A stretch of DNA of 64,000 bases from Aurantimonas sp. HBX-1 (GTDB lineage Bacteria > Pseudomonadota > Alphaproteobacteria > Rhizobiales > Rhizobiaceae). Each line of letters begins with the position of its first letter. Within the stretch, counting starts at the first letter, position 1. Position numbers and translations under genes: made by a program. The notes under the pieces were generated by a model, which was not told the DNA's origin, made no database searches, and saw only the letters and a program-made list of their open reading frames with translations. The DNA lies in the NCBI RefSeq assembly GCF_021391535.1, contig NZ_CP090066.1:3423501-3487500 (forward strand). Reading direction: 5' to 3'. Below, piece by piece: positions 21,817-32,193 of the stretch.

Positions 21817-22263
21817 GTGGCAGGCGCGAATTTCATGGACAGGGCCGTGGCGGCGGCGCGCCTGGCCGCCGAACGGGACGAAACCCCCGTCGGCGCAATC
21901 ATCGTCCGGGACGGCGTCATCCTCGCGGAGGCCGGCAACGAGACCCGCGCGCGCAACGATCCGACCGCTCATGCCGAGATGCTGGCGATCCGCGCCGCCT
22001 GCGCCGCGCTCGGCTCGGAACGCCTGAGCGGCTGCGACCTCTATGTCACGCTGGAGCCCTGCGCGATGTGCGCCGCGGCGATCTCCTTCGCCCGGATCCG
22101 ACGGCTGTATTTCGGCGCCGCCGATCCGAAGGGTGGCGCGGTGGAGTCCGGGCCGCGCTTCTTCGGCCTGCCGACCTGCCACCATGCGCCGGACGTCTAT
22201 TCCGGCATCGCCGAGACGGAAAGCGCGAAGCTGCTCAGGGAATTCTTCCGCGGGCGGCGCTGA
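21817..22263 (+). CDS. tadA: Nucleoside/tRNA adenosine deaminase (TadA-like)
   Basis: A zinc-dependent deaminase, most likely TadA, which converts A34 to inosine in tRNA-Arg(ACG). The 148-residue protein has the zinc site His52-Ala-Glu54 (HAEMLAIR) and Cys82/Cys85 (LEPCAMC), then FGAADPKGGAVES. GTG 21817 is chosen because a GAGAGGAAC site lies 8 nt upstream; an in-frame ATG at 21835 is the alternative. It is divergent from the RluB-like gene, with a 195-nt region between that should hold both promoters, and convergent with the lipoprotein gene. Confidence 0.88.
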   Translation: MAGANFMDRAVAAARLAAERDETPVGAIIVRDGVILAEAGNETRARNDPTAHAEMLAIRAACAALGSERLSGCDLYVTLEPCAMCAAAISFARIRRLYFGAADPKGGAVESGPRFFGLPTCHHAPDVYSGIAETESAKLLREFFRGRR

Positions 22264-22290
22264 CCGGCCGCGGCCGTCCTGTCGGGCGGC

Positions 22291-22971
22291 TTAGAACGGC
22301 AGCAGGTTGCGGATCTTCGAGCCGAGGCCGTCGTTGCTGGCACCGCGGATGCGGCGTTCCTTGACGCTCTCGTCGACCCCCGGCTCGCCGACCGGCGCGG
22401 TGGCGGCGGGCTTGCGGTAGTCGAGCGGCGGCTCGCTGAGATAGCGGCGCTGCGTCGGGCTGCCCTGCTGCGAGGCCTTCAGCCGCTCGCGCATCAGTTC
22501 GCCGCGCCCCCTCAGCTCGTCCGGCGAGAGGATCTGCGGATCGTCGTCGTTGGTGAACTCGTAGCCGCTGCCCTTGGTGCGATCGAGATAGGCCTGGGTC
22601 ACGCCTTCCTTGCGGGCCGAGGCGACGTCGGCCGGCACCGGGCCGTCGCCCTGATAGGCGGCCGCCTGGCGGCGCGCGGCGCGCTGCTCGGGTGATTCCG
22701 GCCAGTTCGGGTCGCTGGTCGTGTTGCGCGTCGGCTGCGGCGCCGGGAGCACCGACGTGCTCTCCGGACGCACCAGTTCCGGGCGCGGGCTGTAGGCGAT
22801 CTCGGAGGTGTTGCTGCTGCCCAGCGACACGACATTGTTGAGGTCGTCGAACAGCGTCTCGCCCTGCGACTTGCCGGTCCCGTAGGTGGGGCCGAGGCAA
22901 CCGGTCAGCGCCGGGGCGGTCGCAAGCAGCGTCGCGGCATAGAATGCCCTGCGCTTCGTGGCTGAAATCAT
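22291..22971 (-). CDS. Putative lipoprotein of unknown function
   Basis: A 226-residue exported protein. ATG 22969-22971 begins a lipoprotein signal peptide (KRRAFYAATLLATAPALTGC) with lipobox LTGC, so it is probably anchored in the outer membrane. The rest is hydrophilic and Pro/Arg/Ser-rich with no domain that I recognise. It has DDLNNVVSLGSS near the N-terminus and KIRNLLPF at the end. It follows ileS on the same strand, where many proteobacteria have lspA. Confidence 0.8.
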   Translation of the reverse strand: MISATKRRAFYAATLLATAPALTGCLGPTYGTGKSQGETLFDDLNNVVSLGSSNTSEIAYSPRPELVRPESTSVLPAPQPTRNTTSDPNWPESPEQRAARRQAAAYQGDGPVPADVASARKEGVTQAYLDRTKGSGYEFTNDDDPQILSPDELRGRGELMRERLKASQQGSPTQRRYLSEPPLDYRKPAATAPVGEPGVDESVKERRIRGASNDGLGSKIRNLLPF

Positions 22972-23146
22972 CGCTTGCGGCCCCCTAAGCCGGTCAGTGT
23001 TCGCTCGGGCCCATTCCCCTCGACCCGGACGATCGAAACCCGCCCATGACAGGCAAATCTGGCGAAATTCCGAGCCGTGTCTTAGGACGCGCGCCCGGCC
23101 TTGGCAAGCAAGTCCGCCGCGCCAGGCCCAGCCGTCCTGCCGAGGC

Positions 23147-26100
23147 TCAGGCCGCCGACAGGAGGCCCAGCGCCTTGAGTTCGCGCAGCGCCGCGGCGTC
23201 GCGGGCGGTGACGTCCGGATATTCCGGGTCGGAACCGACATCGTCGCTGATCTTCCACGACCGGGCGCATTTGCGCCCTTCCGCCTTGTGGAAGACCACC
23301 GCGACGCCCGGCGTGTCGGCGAGCGTGAAGGCATCCGCCGGCGCGGGCTCGGCCGAGATGGTCAGGCCGCTGGTGATGGCGATCTCGGCGAAATCCACCG
23401 ACGAAGCCAGCGTCCGCAATTCGGCGTCGGCGACATGGACCACCGGTGCCGCCTCGAGCGAGGAGCCGATGACCTTGTCGCGCCGCTTCTCCTCCAGCGC
23501 CCCCATGACCACCCGCCGCACCCGGCGGATCTTCTGCCAGCGCGCCGCCAGCGCATCGTCGCGCCAGGCGGGATCGGCGGGGCGGAACTGCTCCAGATGC
23601 ACCGACTGCGCCTCAGGGTAACGCGACAGCCAGGCCTCCTCCATGGTGAAGGGCAGCATCGGCGCGAGCCAGGTGACGAGCCGGTCGAAGATGATCCGCA
23701 CCACCTGCAGCGACGCCTTGCGGCGCGTCGCCGACGGCGGGTCGCAGTAGAGCGAGTCCTTGCGGACGTCGAAATAGAACGCCGAGAGCTCGACCACGAT
23801 GAAGTCGAGCAGCGTCCGGCTGATCCGCTTGAAGTCGAAGGAATCGTAGCCCTTGCGCACGATCTCGTCGAGTTCGGACAGCCGGTGCAGCATCAGCCGA
23901 TCGAGCTCCGGCATGTCGGCCAGCGCGACGTCGTCGCCGCGGTCATGGGCGAGCGTGCCGAGCATCCAGCGCAGGGTGTTCCGCAGCTTGCGGTAGGAGT
24001 CGATGTTGGTCTGCAGGATCGCCTTGCCGAGGCGCAGATCCTCCGAATAGTCCGACGACACGACCCAGAGCCGCAGGATGTCGGCGCCGGACTGCTTGAT
24101 GACGTCCTGGGGCGTGACGACGTTGCCGAGCGACTTCGACATCTTGCGCCCCTCCTCGTCCATGACGAAGCCATGGGTGAGGACCGCGTCGTAGGGCGCC
24201 CGGCCGCGGGTGCCGCAGCTTTCCAGCAGCGACGAGTGGAACCAGCCGCGATGCTGGTCGGAGCCTTCGAGATAGAGGTCGGCGGGCCATTTCAGGTCCA
24301 AGCGCTTCTCCAGGCAGAAGGCGTGGGTCGAGCCCGAGTCGAACCAGACGTCGAGAATGTCGCGGACCATCGTCCACTTCGTGCCGTCGTGCTCGTTGCC
24401 GAGGAAGCGCTCCTTGGCGCCTTCGGCGAACCAGGCGTCGGCACCCTCGGCGTCGAACGCCTCGAGGATGCGGGCATTGACCGCGTCGTCCTTGAGGATC
24501 TCGCCGTCGGCATTGGCGAAGACGCAGATCGGCACGCCCCAGGCCCGCTGGCGCGACAGCACCCAGTCCGGCCGGTCGGCGATCATGCCGCGCAGCCGGT
24601 TCTGGCCGGAGGCCGGCACGAAGCGGGTCTCCTCGATGGCCGCGAGCGCGCGGCCGCGCAGCGTGTCGTCGGCGGGGGCCGTCACGCCCGCGTTGATCCC
24701 GAAGCCGCCGAGGTCCTTGTCCATGTGGACGAACCATTGCGGCGTGTTGCGGAAGATCACCGGCTTCTTGGAGCGCCAGCTGTGCGGGTAGGAATGCTTC
24801 AACCGGCCGCGGGCGAGCAGGTTGCCGGAGGCGATCAGCGCGGCGATGACCCGGTTGTTGGCGTCGCCCTTCTTGCCCTTGTCGTCGATGACGCGGGCCG
24901 GACCTTCCGGCGCGTCGGGGCCGAAGCCCGGCGCATCCTTGGTGTAGAAGCCGTCGTCGTCGACGGTGAACGGGATCGCCGTGTCGATGCCGCGCGCTTC
25001 CAGGTCGCGGCGCGCCGCCATCCATGCGTCGAAATCCTCCCGGCCATGGCCGGGGGCGGTGTGGACGAAGCCGGTGCCGGCCTCCTCGGTGACGTGATCG
25101 CCCTCGAGCAGCGGCACGGCAAAGTCGTAGCCGAGACCGTTGAGCGGGTGGTCGACGACCATGCCGGAGAGATCCGTGGCCGAGACGTCGGCAACCCGGC
25201 GGTAGCCGCCTTCGGGGACGCGGGCCTTGGCGAAGACGTCCGCCGCCAGGGCGTCGGCGAGCACGAGCCTCTCGCCGAAAGCCGCCCAGCGCGGGTTCTC
25301 GTCATCGTCCGGTGCCGTCACCTCGTAGAGCCCGTAGGCAACGCGCGGCGAGAATGCGACCGCGCGGTTGCCGGGGATCGTCCAGGGCGTCGTCGTCCAG
25401 ATGACGACCGAGGCCGTCTGTAGCAAGTTAGAGTCGGTCACCGACGGCACTTTTCCGCCGGTATCGGAAAGCCACTGCGCTTTAACGGCAGTTGGAACTT
25501 CCCGGATCGGAAACTTCGCCCAGATCGTGTCGCTCTCGTGGTCGGCGTATTCGACCTCGGCCTCGGCCAGCGCGGTCTTCTCGACGACCGACCACATCAC
25601 CGGCTTGGAGCCGCGATAGAGTTGGCCGGACATCGCGAATTTCAGCAGTTCGCCGGCGATCACCGACTCCGCCCCGAAGGCCATGGTGAGGTACGGGTTC
25701 TTGAAGTCGCCCTCGACGCCGAGGCGGCGGAACTCGGCCGACTGCACGCCGACCCAGTGCGCGGCGAACTCGCGGCATTCCTGGCGGAACTCGTTGACCG
25801 GCACCTCATCCTTGTTCTTGCCCTTGGCGCGGTAGGCTTCCTCGATCTTCCACTCGATCGGCAGGCCGTGGCAGTCCCAGCCGGGGACGTAGTTGGCATC
25901 GTAGCCGCGCATCTGGAAGGAGCGGGTGATGACGTCCTTGAGGATCTTGTTGAGCGCGTGGCCGATATGGAGGTTGCCGTTGGCGTAAGGCGGGCCGTCA
26001 TGCAGCACGTATTTCGGCCGCCCGGCGGAGGCCTGCCGCAGCGTGCCGTAGAGGTCCATCGCGTCCCAGCGGGCGATCCAGGCGGGCTCGGCCTGCGGCA

Positions 26101-26209
26101 GACCGGCCCGCATCGGGAATTCCGTCTCGGGCAGGAACAGCGTCGTGGAATAGTCGATGGCGGTCGCCTGGGCAGGCTGGGCGCCGGACTGGGTGTCGGT
26201 GTCGGACAT
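23147..26209 (-). CDS. ileS: Isoleucyl-tRNA synthetase
   Basis: Class I aminoacyl-tRNA synthetase charging tRNA-Ile. It has 1020 residues, somewhat longer than the E. coli enzyme. The HIGH motif is in YANGNLHIGHALNK (about 81-84). An editing (CP1) domain follows, then WFDSGSTHAF, and the KMSKS loop is in GRKMSKSLGN at about residue 688. The anticodon-binding domain completes it. The start MSDTDTQ has a short non-conserved extension. It is monocistronic-looking, 175 nt before the lipoprotein gene. The 821-codon frame on the opposite strand is a shadow. Confidence 0.97.
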   Translation of the reverse strand: MSDTDTQSGAQPAQATAIDYSTTLFLPETEFPMRAGLPQAEPAWIARWDAMDLYGTLRQASAGRPKYVLHDGPPYANGNLHIGHALNKILKDVITRSFQMRGYDANYVPGWDCHGLPIEWKIEEAYRAKGKNKDEVPVNEFRQECREFAAHWVGVQSAEFRRLGVEGDFKNPYLTMAFGAESVIAGELLKFAMSGQLYRGSKPVMWSVVEKTALAEAEVEYADHESDTIWAKFPIREVPTAVKAQWLSDTGGKVPSVTDSNLLQTASVVIWTTTPWTIPGNRAVAFSPRVAYGLYEVTAPDDDENPRWAAFGERLVLADALAADVFAKARVPEGGYRRVADVSATDLSGMVVDHPLNGLGYDFAVPLLEGDHVTEEAGTGFVHTAPGHGREDFDAWMAARRDLEARGIDTAIPFTVDDDGFYTKDAPGFGPDAPEGPARVIDDKGKKGDANNRVIAALIASGNLLARGRLKHSYPHSWRSKKPVIFRNTPQWFVHMDKDLGGFGINAGVTAPADDTLRGRALAAIEETRFVPASGQNRLRGMIADRPDWVLSRQRAWGVPICVFANADGEILKDDAVNARILEAFDAEGADAWFAEGAKERFLGNEHDGTKWTMVRDILDVWFDSGSTHAFCLEKRLDLKWPADLYLEGSDQHRGWFHSSLLESCGTRGRAPYDAVLTHGFVMDEEGRKMSKSLGNVVTPQDVIKQSGADILRLWVVSSDYSEDLRLGKAILQTNIDSYRKLRNTLRWMLGTLAHDRGDDVALADMPELDRLMLHRLSELDEIVRKGYDSFDFKRISRTLLDFIVVELSAFYFDVRKDSLYCDPPSATRRKASLQVVRIIFDRLVTWLAPMLPFTMEEAWLSRYPEAQSVHLEQFRPADPAWRDDALAARWQKIRRVRRVVMGALEEKRRDKVIGSSLEAAPVVHVADAELRTLASSVDFAEIAITSGLTISAEPAPADAFTLADTPGVAVVFHKAEGRKCARSWKISDDVGSDPEYPDVTARDAAALRELKALGLLSAA

Positions 26210-26518
26210 GATGCGGTCAACCGTGGCGTTCGCCGCGCAGGAAGAGGCGGCGCGAAAATGGAGTGTCGGGCGAAGACAGGCGTCCCGGTCCTTCGCCGGC
26301 TCGCGGGAGCCGATCAGAAGGCCGGGCGGCTAATTCGTCTTGCGACAGGCGACAGGCGCGGACCCAACATGGGCTGGCTTTAGCAACTCCGCGAGACGAA
26401 GGAAAGAATGGCCGGTCGCGAGGCGGGAAACGGGGACCGGCAGCGATTGCCGCGGGGCCCGCAAAACCTATGATCTCCAGACGGGCCCGAGTCGCTCCGC
26501 GCCCCAACGGTGGCCGCC

Positions 26519-26800
26519 ATGCCGGAACTGCTGCGCTTCCTGCTGCGCAATGCCGCGATCGGCTTTGCCGCGGCCGCCGGCCTCGTCGCCGCGCTGGCGC
26601 TCGCCGACATCGGCCGGTTCGGCACGGTGCTGCGGGAGTCGGATGTCGGACTGCCCGCCTTCGCGCTGCTGGTCTATTTCCTCGGCCTGACGTTTGCCGG
26701 CGTGCAGGTCGGCTTCGCCCTCATGCTGGGGCTTGCGACCCCCGACGAGGACAAGCGGCACGGTCGGCTCAGAAGGCGATCGCCTGGTCGAGATCGCTGA
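26519..26800 (+). CDS. Small two-helix membrane protein of unknown function
   Basis: A 93-residue protein with two predicted membrane helices (about 9-30 and 45-70) and a charged tail (TPDEDKRHG...). ATG 26519 is used; GTG 26510 is also in frame. Similar small genes occur next to ribF in Hyphomicrobiales, from memory. Its 3' end overlaps the 3' end of ribF by 32 nt on the opposite strand. The 309 nt between ileS and this gene show no further gene or RNA that I can support. Confidence 0.72.
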   Translation: MPELLRFLLRNAAIGFAAAAGLVAALALADIGRFGTVLRESDVGLPAFALLVYFLGLTFAGVQVGFALMLGLATPDEDKRHGRLRRRSPGRDR

Positions 26801-27752
26801 GCGGGCTCGCCGACGCCAGCAGCGCCTTCGCCGCGACGGCGTCCCGGTCCATCTGCTCCACCAGCGCCGCGGCGCTGTCGAAGCGCTCCTCGCCGCGCAG
26901 GAAATCGAAGACAGAGACGTCCACCGTCTCGCCGTAGAGGTCGTCCGAAAAGTCGAACAGGAAGGTCTCGAACAGCGCCGCGCCGTCGTCGAAGGTGGGG
27001 CGGCGGCCGAAGCTCGCGACGCCGTCATGCAGGCTGCCGTCGGCGCGGCGCAGGCGCACCGCGTAGATGCCGTGCGCCAGCAGCGTCTCCGGCTCGAGGG
27101 TCATGTTCGCGGTCGGGTAGCCCAGCGTGCGGCCGATCTGCGCGCCCTTGCCGACGGTGCCGCGGATCGTCCAGCGGTAGCCGAACAGCGAGGCGGCGGC
27201 GCCGGCCTCGCCGCGCGCGAGCAGCCGGCGGATGCGGCTCGACGAGACGGTCTCGCCGCCGGCATCGGCCAGTGCCGGCACCAGGGTGGTGCCGAAGCCG
27301 CTGTCTTGCCCGGCGGCCGCCAGCGTCTCCGGCGTGCCGCGGCGCCGGGCGCCGTAGTGAAAGTCGAAGCCGGCGACGACGTGGCGCGCCTTGAGGCTCT
27401 CGACCAGCACGGACTGGACGAAGTGGTCCGGGTCGAGCGACGCGAAGGCGCGGTCGAAGGGCTGCTCGACCACGGCGTCAAAGCCGAGCGCCTCGATGAG
27501 GCGCGCCTTCATCGGCGCCGGCGTCAGCCGGGCGACCGGCCGCTCGGGATTGAAGACGGTGCGCGGATGCGGCTCGAAGGTCAGGCAGACCAGCGGCAGC
27601 CGCTCGGCCTCGGCGATCTGCCGGGCCGCAACGAACACCGCCTGATGGCCGCGATGCACGCCGTCGAAATTGCCGACGGCCACGACGCCGCCCGCGAGGC
27701 GGGACGGCAGGTCATGCAGCGAGAAGAGCCGCGCCAGCGCGCCCTGGCTCAT
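26769..27752 (-). CDS. ribF: Bifunctional riboflavin kinase / FAD synthetase
   Basis: It makes FMN from riboflavin and FAD from FMN. The 327-residue protein has an N-terminal nucleotidyltransferase domain (AVGNFDGVHRGHQAVF, FEPHPRTVF, SSSRIRRLLARGEAG) and a C-terminal flavokinase domain (RGTVGKGAQIGRTLGYPTANM, with GxxxGRTLGFPTAN-type signature). Its ATG overlaps the HAD gene stop (ATGA). The order HAD-ribF-ileS on one strand is typical for the group. Confidence 0.96.
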   Translation of the reverse strand: MSQGALARLFSLHDLPSRLAGGVVAVGNFDGVHRGHQAVFVAARQIAEAERLPLVCLTFEPHPRTVFNPERPVARLTPAPMKARLIEALGFDAVVEQPFDRAFASLDPDHFVQSVLVESLKARHVVAGFDFHYGARRRGTPETLAAAGQDSGFGTTLVPALADAGGETVSSSRIRRLLARGEAGAAASLFGYRWTIRGTVGKGAQIGRTLGYPTANMTLEPETLLAHGIYAVRLRRADGSLHDGVASFGRRPTFDDGAALFETFLFDFSDDLYGETVDVSVFDFLRGEERFDSAAALVEQMDRDAVAAKALLASASPLSDLDQAIAF

Positions 27753-28603
27753 TGCAGATCCGCCATCAGATAGTTCGCCGCCAGTCCCTTTTCCGCCAGC
27801 ATCGCCGCGATCGCCTCGGACGCGGCGTCGGGCCCGCCGAGCTCGGCGCCGTGGATTCCCTCGGTGATGAGCAGCACGTCGATGCCGAAGCGGTTGGCCC
27901 CGGCAATGTCGGTCATCAGCCCGTCACCGATGGCGAGGATGCGCGAGCGGTCGACGGCGCCGACCAGTCGAGACGCGACGTCGTAGATCGGCCGATGCGG
28001 CTTGCCGGCGAGCCGGACCGTGCCGCCCAGCGCTTCGTAGTCCCGGGCGAGCGCACCGGCGCAGAAGATCAGCCGGTCGCCCCGGTGCACCACGATGTCG
28101 GGATTGGCGCAGACCATCGGCAGGCCGCGGGCGGCGAGTCGGGCCAGCATCTCGGCATAGTCCGCGGGGGACTCGGCCTCGTCGTCGAACAGGCCGGTGG
28201 CCACCACCGCCTCGGCGTCGGCCTCGGCGACGCGCTCGACCGACACGCCTTCGAACAGGTCGAAGTCCCGCGCCGGGCCGATGTGGAAGACCGGCCCGTC
28301 GAGTTCCCCGATGAGGGCCGCCGTGGCGTCGCCCGAGGTGACGATGCCGTCATAGGCGGCGCGCGAGAAGCCGAACGTGTCGAGCTGCGCCGCCACGGCG
28401 GCGGCAGGCCGCGGCGCGTTGGTCAGCAGCACTACCTTGAGGCCCGCCTCCCGCGCCGCGGCGAGGGCCGCCTCGGCCGGGCGCTTCTTGGTCAGGCCGT
28501 CGTGCACGACGCCCCACACGTCGCAGAAGATCGCGTCATAGCCGTCGGAGACCGCCGCGAGCGACTCGATCCGGCGGGCCGGGCGTTTGTTCGTCATGTC
28601 CAT
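27749..28603 (-). CDS. TIGR01459-family HAD-IIA hydrolase
   Basis: A HAD superfamily phosphatase of the NagD-like type IIA group, 284 residues. Motif I is DVWGVVHDG (about 28-36), in which the second catalytic Asp of DxD is replaced by Gly, as in this subfamily. Motif II is VVLLTNAPRP, and motif IV is ILAIGDGLMTDIAGANRFGID. The cap region lies between. The physiological substrate is unknown. It is the first gene of the pair with ribF, with a 4-nt overlap. ATG 28603 is used; ATG 28597 is equally possible. Confidence 0.88.
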   Translation of the reverse strand: MDMTNKRPARRIESLAAVSDGYDAIFCDVWGVVHDGLTKKRPAEAALAAAREAGLKVVLLTNAPRPAAAVAAQLDTFGFSRAAYDGIVTSGDATAALIGELDGPVFHIGPARDFDLFEGVSVERVAEADAEAVVATGLFDDEAESPADYAEMLARLAARGLPMVCANPDIVVHRGDRLIFCAGALARDYEALGGTVRLAGKPHRPIYDVASRLVGAVDRSRILAIGDGLMTDIAGANRFGIDVLLITEGIHGAELGGPDAASEAIAAMLAEKGLAANYLMADLQ

Positions 28604-28732
28604 GGCGGTCCGGCTCTCGTGGGGGTTGGCGTGGCGATAGAGACGGGGCGGCGGATGGTCAAGCCGGGGCGTACCCCGGGCCGGCGGCCCGGCGTTCGGG
28701 CGGGCGATCGGCCGCGCGACGAGCGGGATTGT

Positions 28733-28765
28733 CTTGACACGAAGGGGTCCCTCGACCTATCTCCG
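28733..28765 (+). promoter_or_regulatory. groESL promoter, heat-shock-like
   Basis: TTGACA at 28734-28739 (also readable as CTTGAC) is followed by a 17-nt spacer and CTATCT. The -10 region 28756-28765 reads CCTATCTCCG, which fits the CYTATNTNNG pattern described for alphaproteobacterial heat-shock promoters. The CIRCE operator starts 5 nt further on. The start site itself is inferred, not shown. Confidence 0.7.
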
Positions 28766-28770
28766 GGTTG

Positions 28771-28797
28771 TTAGCACTCTCCCTCGGGGAGTGCCAA
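28771..28797 (+). promoter_or_regulatory. CIRCE operator (HrcA binding site)
   Basis: TTAGCACTC - 9 nt - GAGTGCCAA. It matches the CIRCE consensus (TTAGCACTC-N9-GAGTGCTAA) with a single mismatch in the right arm. It lies just downstream of the promoter and 61 nt before groES, so HrcA repression of groESL is expected. Confidence 0.95.
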
Positions 28798-28858
28798 ATG
28801 CTTCGAGCCGGATGCCTCAGGGGTCCGGCCGTATCGTCCAAGAAGGGTTCAAACGAAC

Positions 28859-29155
28859 ATGGCAGCTGTGAACTTCCGTCCCCTGCACGACCGCGTTGTG
28901 GTTCGCCGGGTGGAGTCCGAAGCCAAGACCGCCGGTGGCATCATCATTCCGGACACCGCCAAGGAGAAGCCGCAGGAAGGCGAGATCGTCGCCGTCGGCT
29001 CCGGCGCCCGTGACGAAGCCGGCAAGGTTGTGCCGCTCGACGTCAAGGCAGGCGACCGCGTCCTCTTCGGCAAGTGGTCCGGCACCGAGGTCAAGCTCAA
29101 CGGCGAAGACCTCCTGATCATGAAAGAGTCCGACATCATGGGCGTCGTCGGCTAA
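28859..29155 (+). CDS. groES: Co-chaperonin GroES
   Basis: The 10-kDa lid of the GroEL chaperonin. The 98-residue protein has FRPLHDRVVVRR at the start, the mobile loop region around ETKTAGGIIIP-like sequence (SEAKTAGGIIIPD), and the conserved KAGDRVLFGKWSGTEV. It is the first gene of groESL, with groEL starting 81 nt downstream. It is expected to be under HrcA/CIRCE control and possibly RpoH. Confidence 0.98.
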   Translation: MAAVNFRPLHDRVVVRRVESEAKTAGGIIIPDTAKEKPQEGEIVAVGSGARDEAGKVVPLDVKAGDRVLFGKWSGTEVKLNGEDLLIMKESDIMGVVG

Positions 29156-29236
29156 GCCAGCGACACCCCGGATCCTTTCCTTCACGAAATTCACAACGGC
29201 GCGGCCTTCGATGGCGCGCCCGGGAGAATCAAGACC

Positions 29237-30889
<1,653 letters not shown>

Positions 30890-30922
30890 AGTCCGACCGA
30901 CCGGATCCATCCGGACTATCGA

Positions 30923-30950
30923 GGGCTCGGCAATTCGCCGGGCCCTTTTT
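30923..30950 (+). terminator. Rho-independent terminator of groESL
   Basis: Stem gggctcggc / gccgggccc (one G.T pair) around the loop aattc, followed by five T. It starts 33 nt after the groEL stop. Confidence 0.9.
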
Positions 30951-31123
30951 CGTTTGACGACTGCAAGGGCGCCGATTTCGCGTTGCAGAAATGCCCGGCT
31001 CCGTCCGTCGCTGAGAACGCACACGGCGTGTCGCTCATGGCGCCTTCGCAGGATGTTCCTTCCTGTCCTGCGCGGCGGAACGACCTACCCTGATGCGGTC
31101 ATCAACTGCCGGACCTTCGCCAC

Positions 31124-31894
31124 ATGAGCGACTTCCTTCTCTTTCTTGCCGTCGGCGCCCTCGCCCAGCTCGTCGACGGCGCCCTCGGCATGGCCTACGG
31201 CGTGGTTTCCTCGACCGTGCTGCTTTCCTTCGGCGTCGCGCCCGCCGCCGCCTCGGCGTCCGTTCACGCCGCCGAACTGTTCACCACGGCCGCGTCCGGC
31301 ACGGCCCATCTCGTCCACCGCAATATCGACTGGACGCTCTTCTGGCGGCTGGTGCCGCTGGGCATTCTGGGCGGGGTCACGGGCACCTACGTGCTGACCG
31401 GGCTGTCGGGCGATGCGGTGCGCCCGTATGTCGCGGCCTATCTGGCGGTGATCGGGCTTTATCTCCTGTCCCGTTCGATCCGGAAGATCCCCAGCCGGCC
31501 GGTGTCCCGGCGGACGGTGGCGCCGCTCGCGGCCTGCGGCGGATTTCTCGACGCCATCGGCGGCGGCGGCTGGGGCCCGATCGTCACGTCCGGCCTGCTC
31601 GGTGCCGGCGGCCAGCCGCGCTACGTGATCGGCAGCGTCAACGCCGCCGAGTTCCTGGTGACCCTGTCGGTGTCGCTGACCTTCGTCTTCGCCCTGGTCA
31701 CGGGTCACTGGGAGGAGGCCGGCGACCTGTGGGTCCACGGCCTCGCGGTGCTCGGCCTGATCGTCGGCGGCGTGATCGCGGCCCCGTTCGCGGGCTACAT
31801 CGTCCGCCATGTCTCCGAGACGATCCTGCTCCGGGCCGTCGGCCTCCTGGTCTGCGGCCTGGCGATCGCCCAGGTGGTCGGCCTGCTGCGCTGA
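31124..31894 (+). CDS. TauE/SafE-family sulfite exporter-like permease
   Basis: A 256-residue integral membrane protein of the TauE/SafE (DUF81) family with seven to eight hydrophobic helices. The two-repeat signature is visible: VDGALGMAYGVVSSTVLL in the first half and LDAIGGGGWGPIVTSGLL in the second. Family members export sulfite or other sulfur-containing or organic anions; the substrate here is not determinable. It stands alone after the groEL terminator and 92 nt before csbD. Confidence 0.88.
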   Translation: MSDFLLFLAVGALAQLVDGALGMAYGVVSSTVLLSFGVAPAAASASVHAAELFTTAASGTAHLVHRNIDWTLFWRLVPLGILGGVTGTYVLTGLSGDAVRPYVAAYLAVIGLYLLSRSIRKIPSRPVSRRTVAPLAACGGFLDAIGGGGWGPIVTSGLLGAGGQPRYVIGSVNAAEFLVTLSVSLTFVFALVTGHWEEAGDLWVHGLAVLGLIVGGVIAAPFAGYIVRHVSETILLRAVGLLVCGLAIAQVVGLLR

Positions 31895-31911
31895 GCCCGA
31901 CTTAAGTAGCC

Positions 31912-31936
31912 GGAACCATAAGCTGAATCGGCCGTT
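31912..31936 (+). promoter_or_regulatory. EcfG-type general stress promoter of csbD
   Basis: GGAAC (31912-31916) - 16 nt - CGTT (31933-31936). This is an exact match to the alphaproteobacterial EcfG consensus GGAAC-N16/17-CGTT, 50 nt before the csbD ATG. It places csbD in the PhyR/NepR/EcfG stress regulon. Confidence 0.85.
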
Positions 31937-31986
31937 TATCGGCAGAAGCCGGCATCCCCGCCGGCGTGCGAACAAGGAGTGGTCCC

Positions 31987-32169
31987 ATGGTCGACGAGAA
32001 CCAGATCAAGGGCGGCGCCAAGGAAATCGGCGGCAAGATCAAGGAAGCGGCCGGACGTGCCGTCGGCAACGAGCGGCTCGAGGCCGAAGGCGAAGTCGAT
32101 CAGGTCGAGGGCAAGACCCAGAAGAACTACGGTAAGGTCAAGGACGCGGTCAAAGACCAGCTCAGCTGA
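31987..32169 (+). CDS. CsbD family stress protein
   Basis: A 60-residue, highly charged, probably disordered or helical protein (MVDENQIKGGAKEIGGKIKE...). It contains the CsbD pattern GxxKexxGkxKexxGra followed by a second copy (QVEGKTQKNYGKVKDAVKD). ATG 31987 is preceded by AAGGAG 7 nt upstream. CsbD proteins are abundant general stress proteins of unknown molecular role. An EcfG promoter lies upstream and a strong terminator downstream, so it is a single-gene stress unit. Confidence 0.92.
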   Translation: MVDENQIKGGAKEIGGKIKEAAGRAVGNERLEAEGEVDQVEGKTQKNYGKVKDAVKDQLS

Positions 32170-32193
32170 TTTCGAACCCAACGGATTGCATCG

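Noticed and set aside
22958..25423. 821-codon open frame on the plus strand opposite ileS
   Set aside because: The opposite strand encodes unmistakable IleRS with HIGH and KMSKS motifs. The long antisense frame reflects high GC at third positions.
26210..26518. Possible RNA gene or small ORF between ileS and the small membrane gene
   Set aside because: No cloverleaf, strong hairpin with T-run or coding signal could be found by eye.
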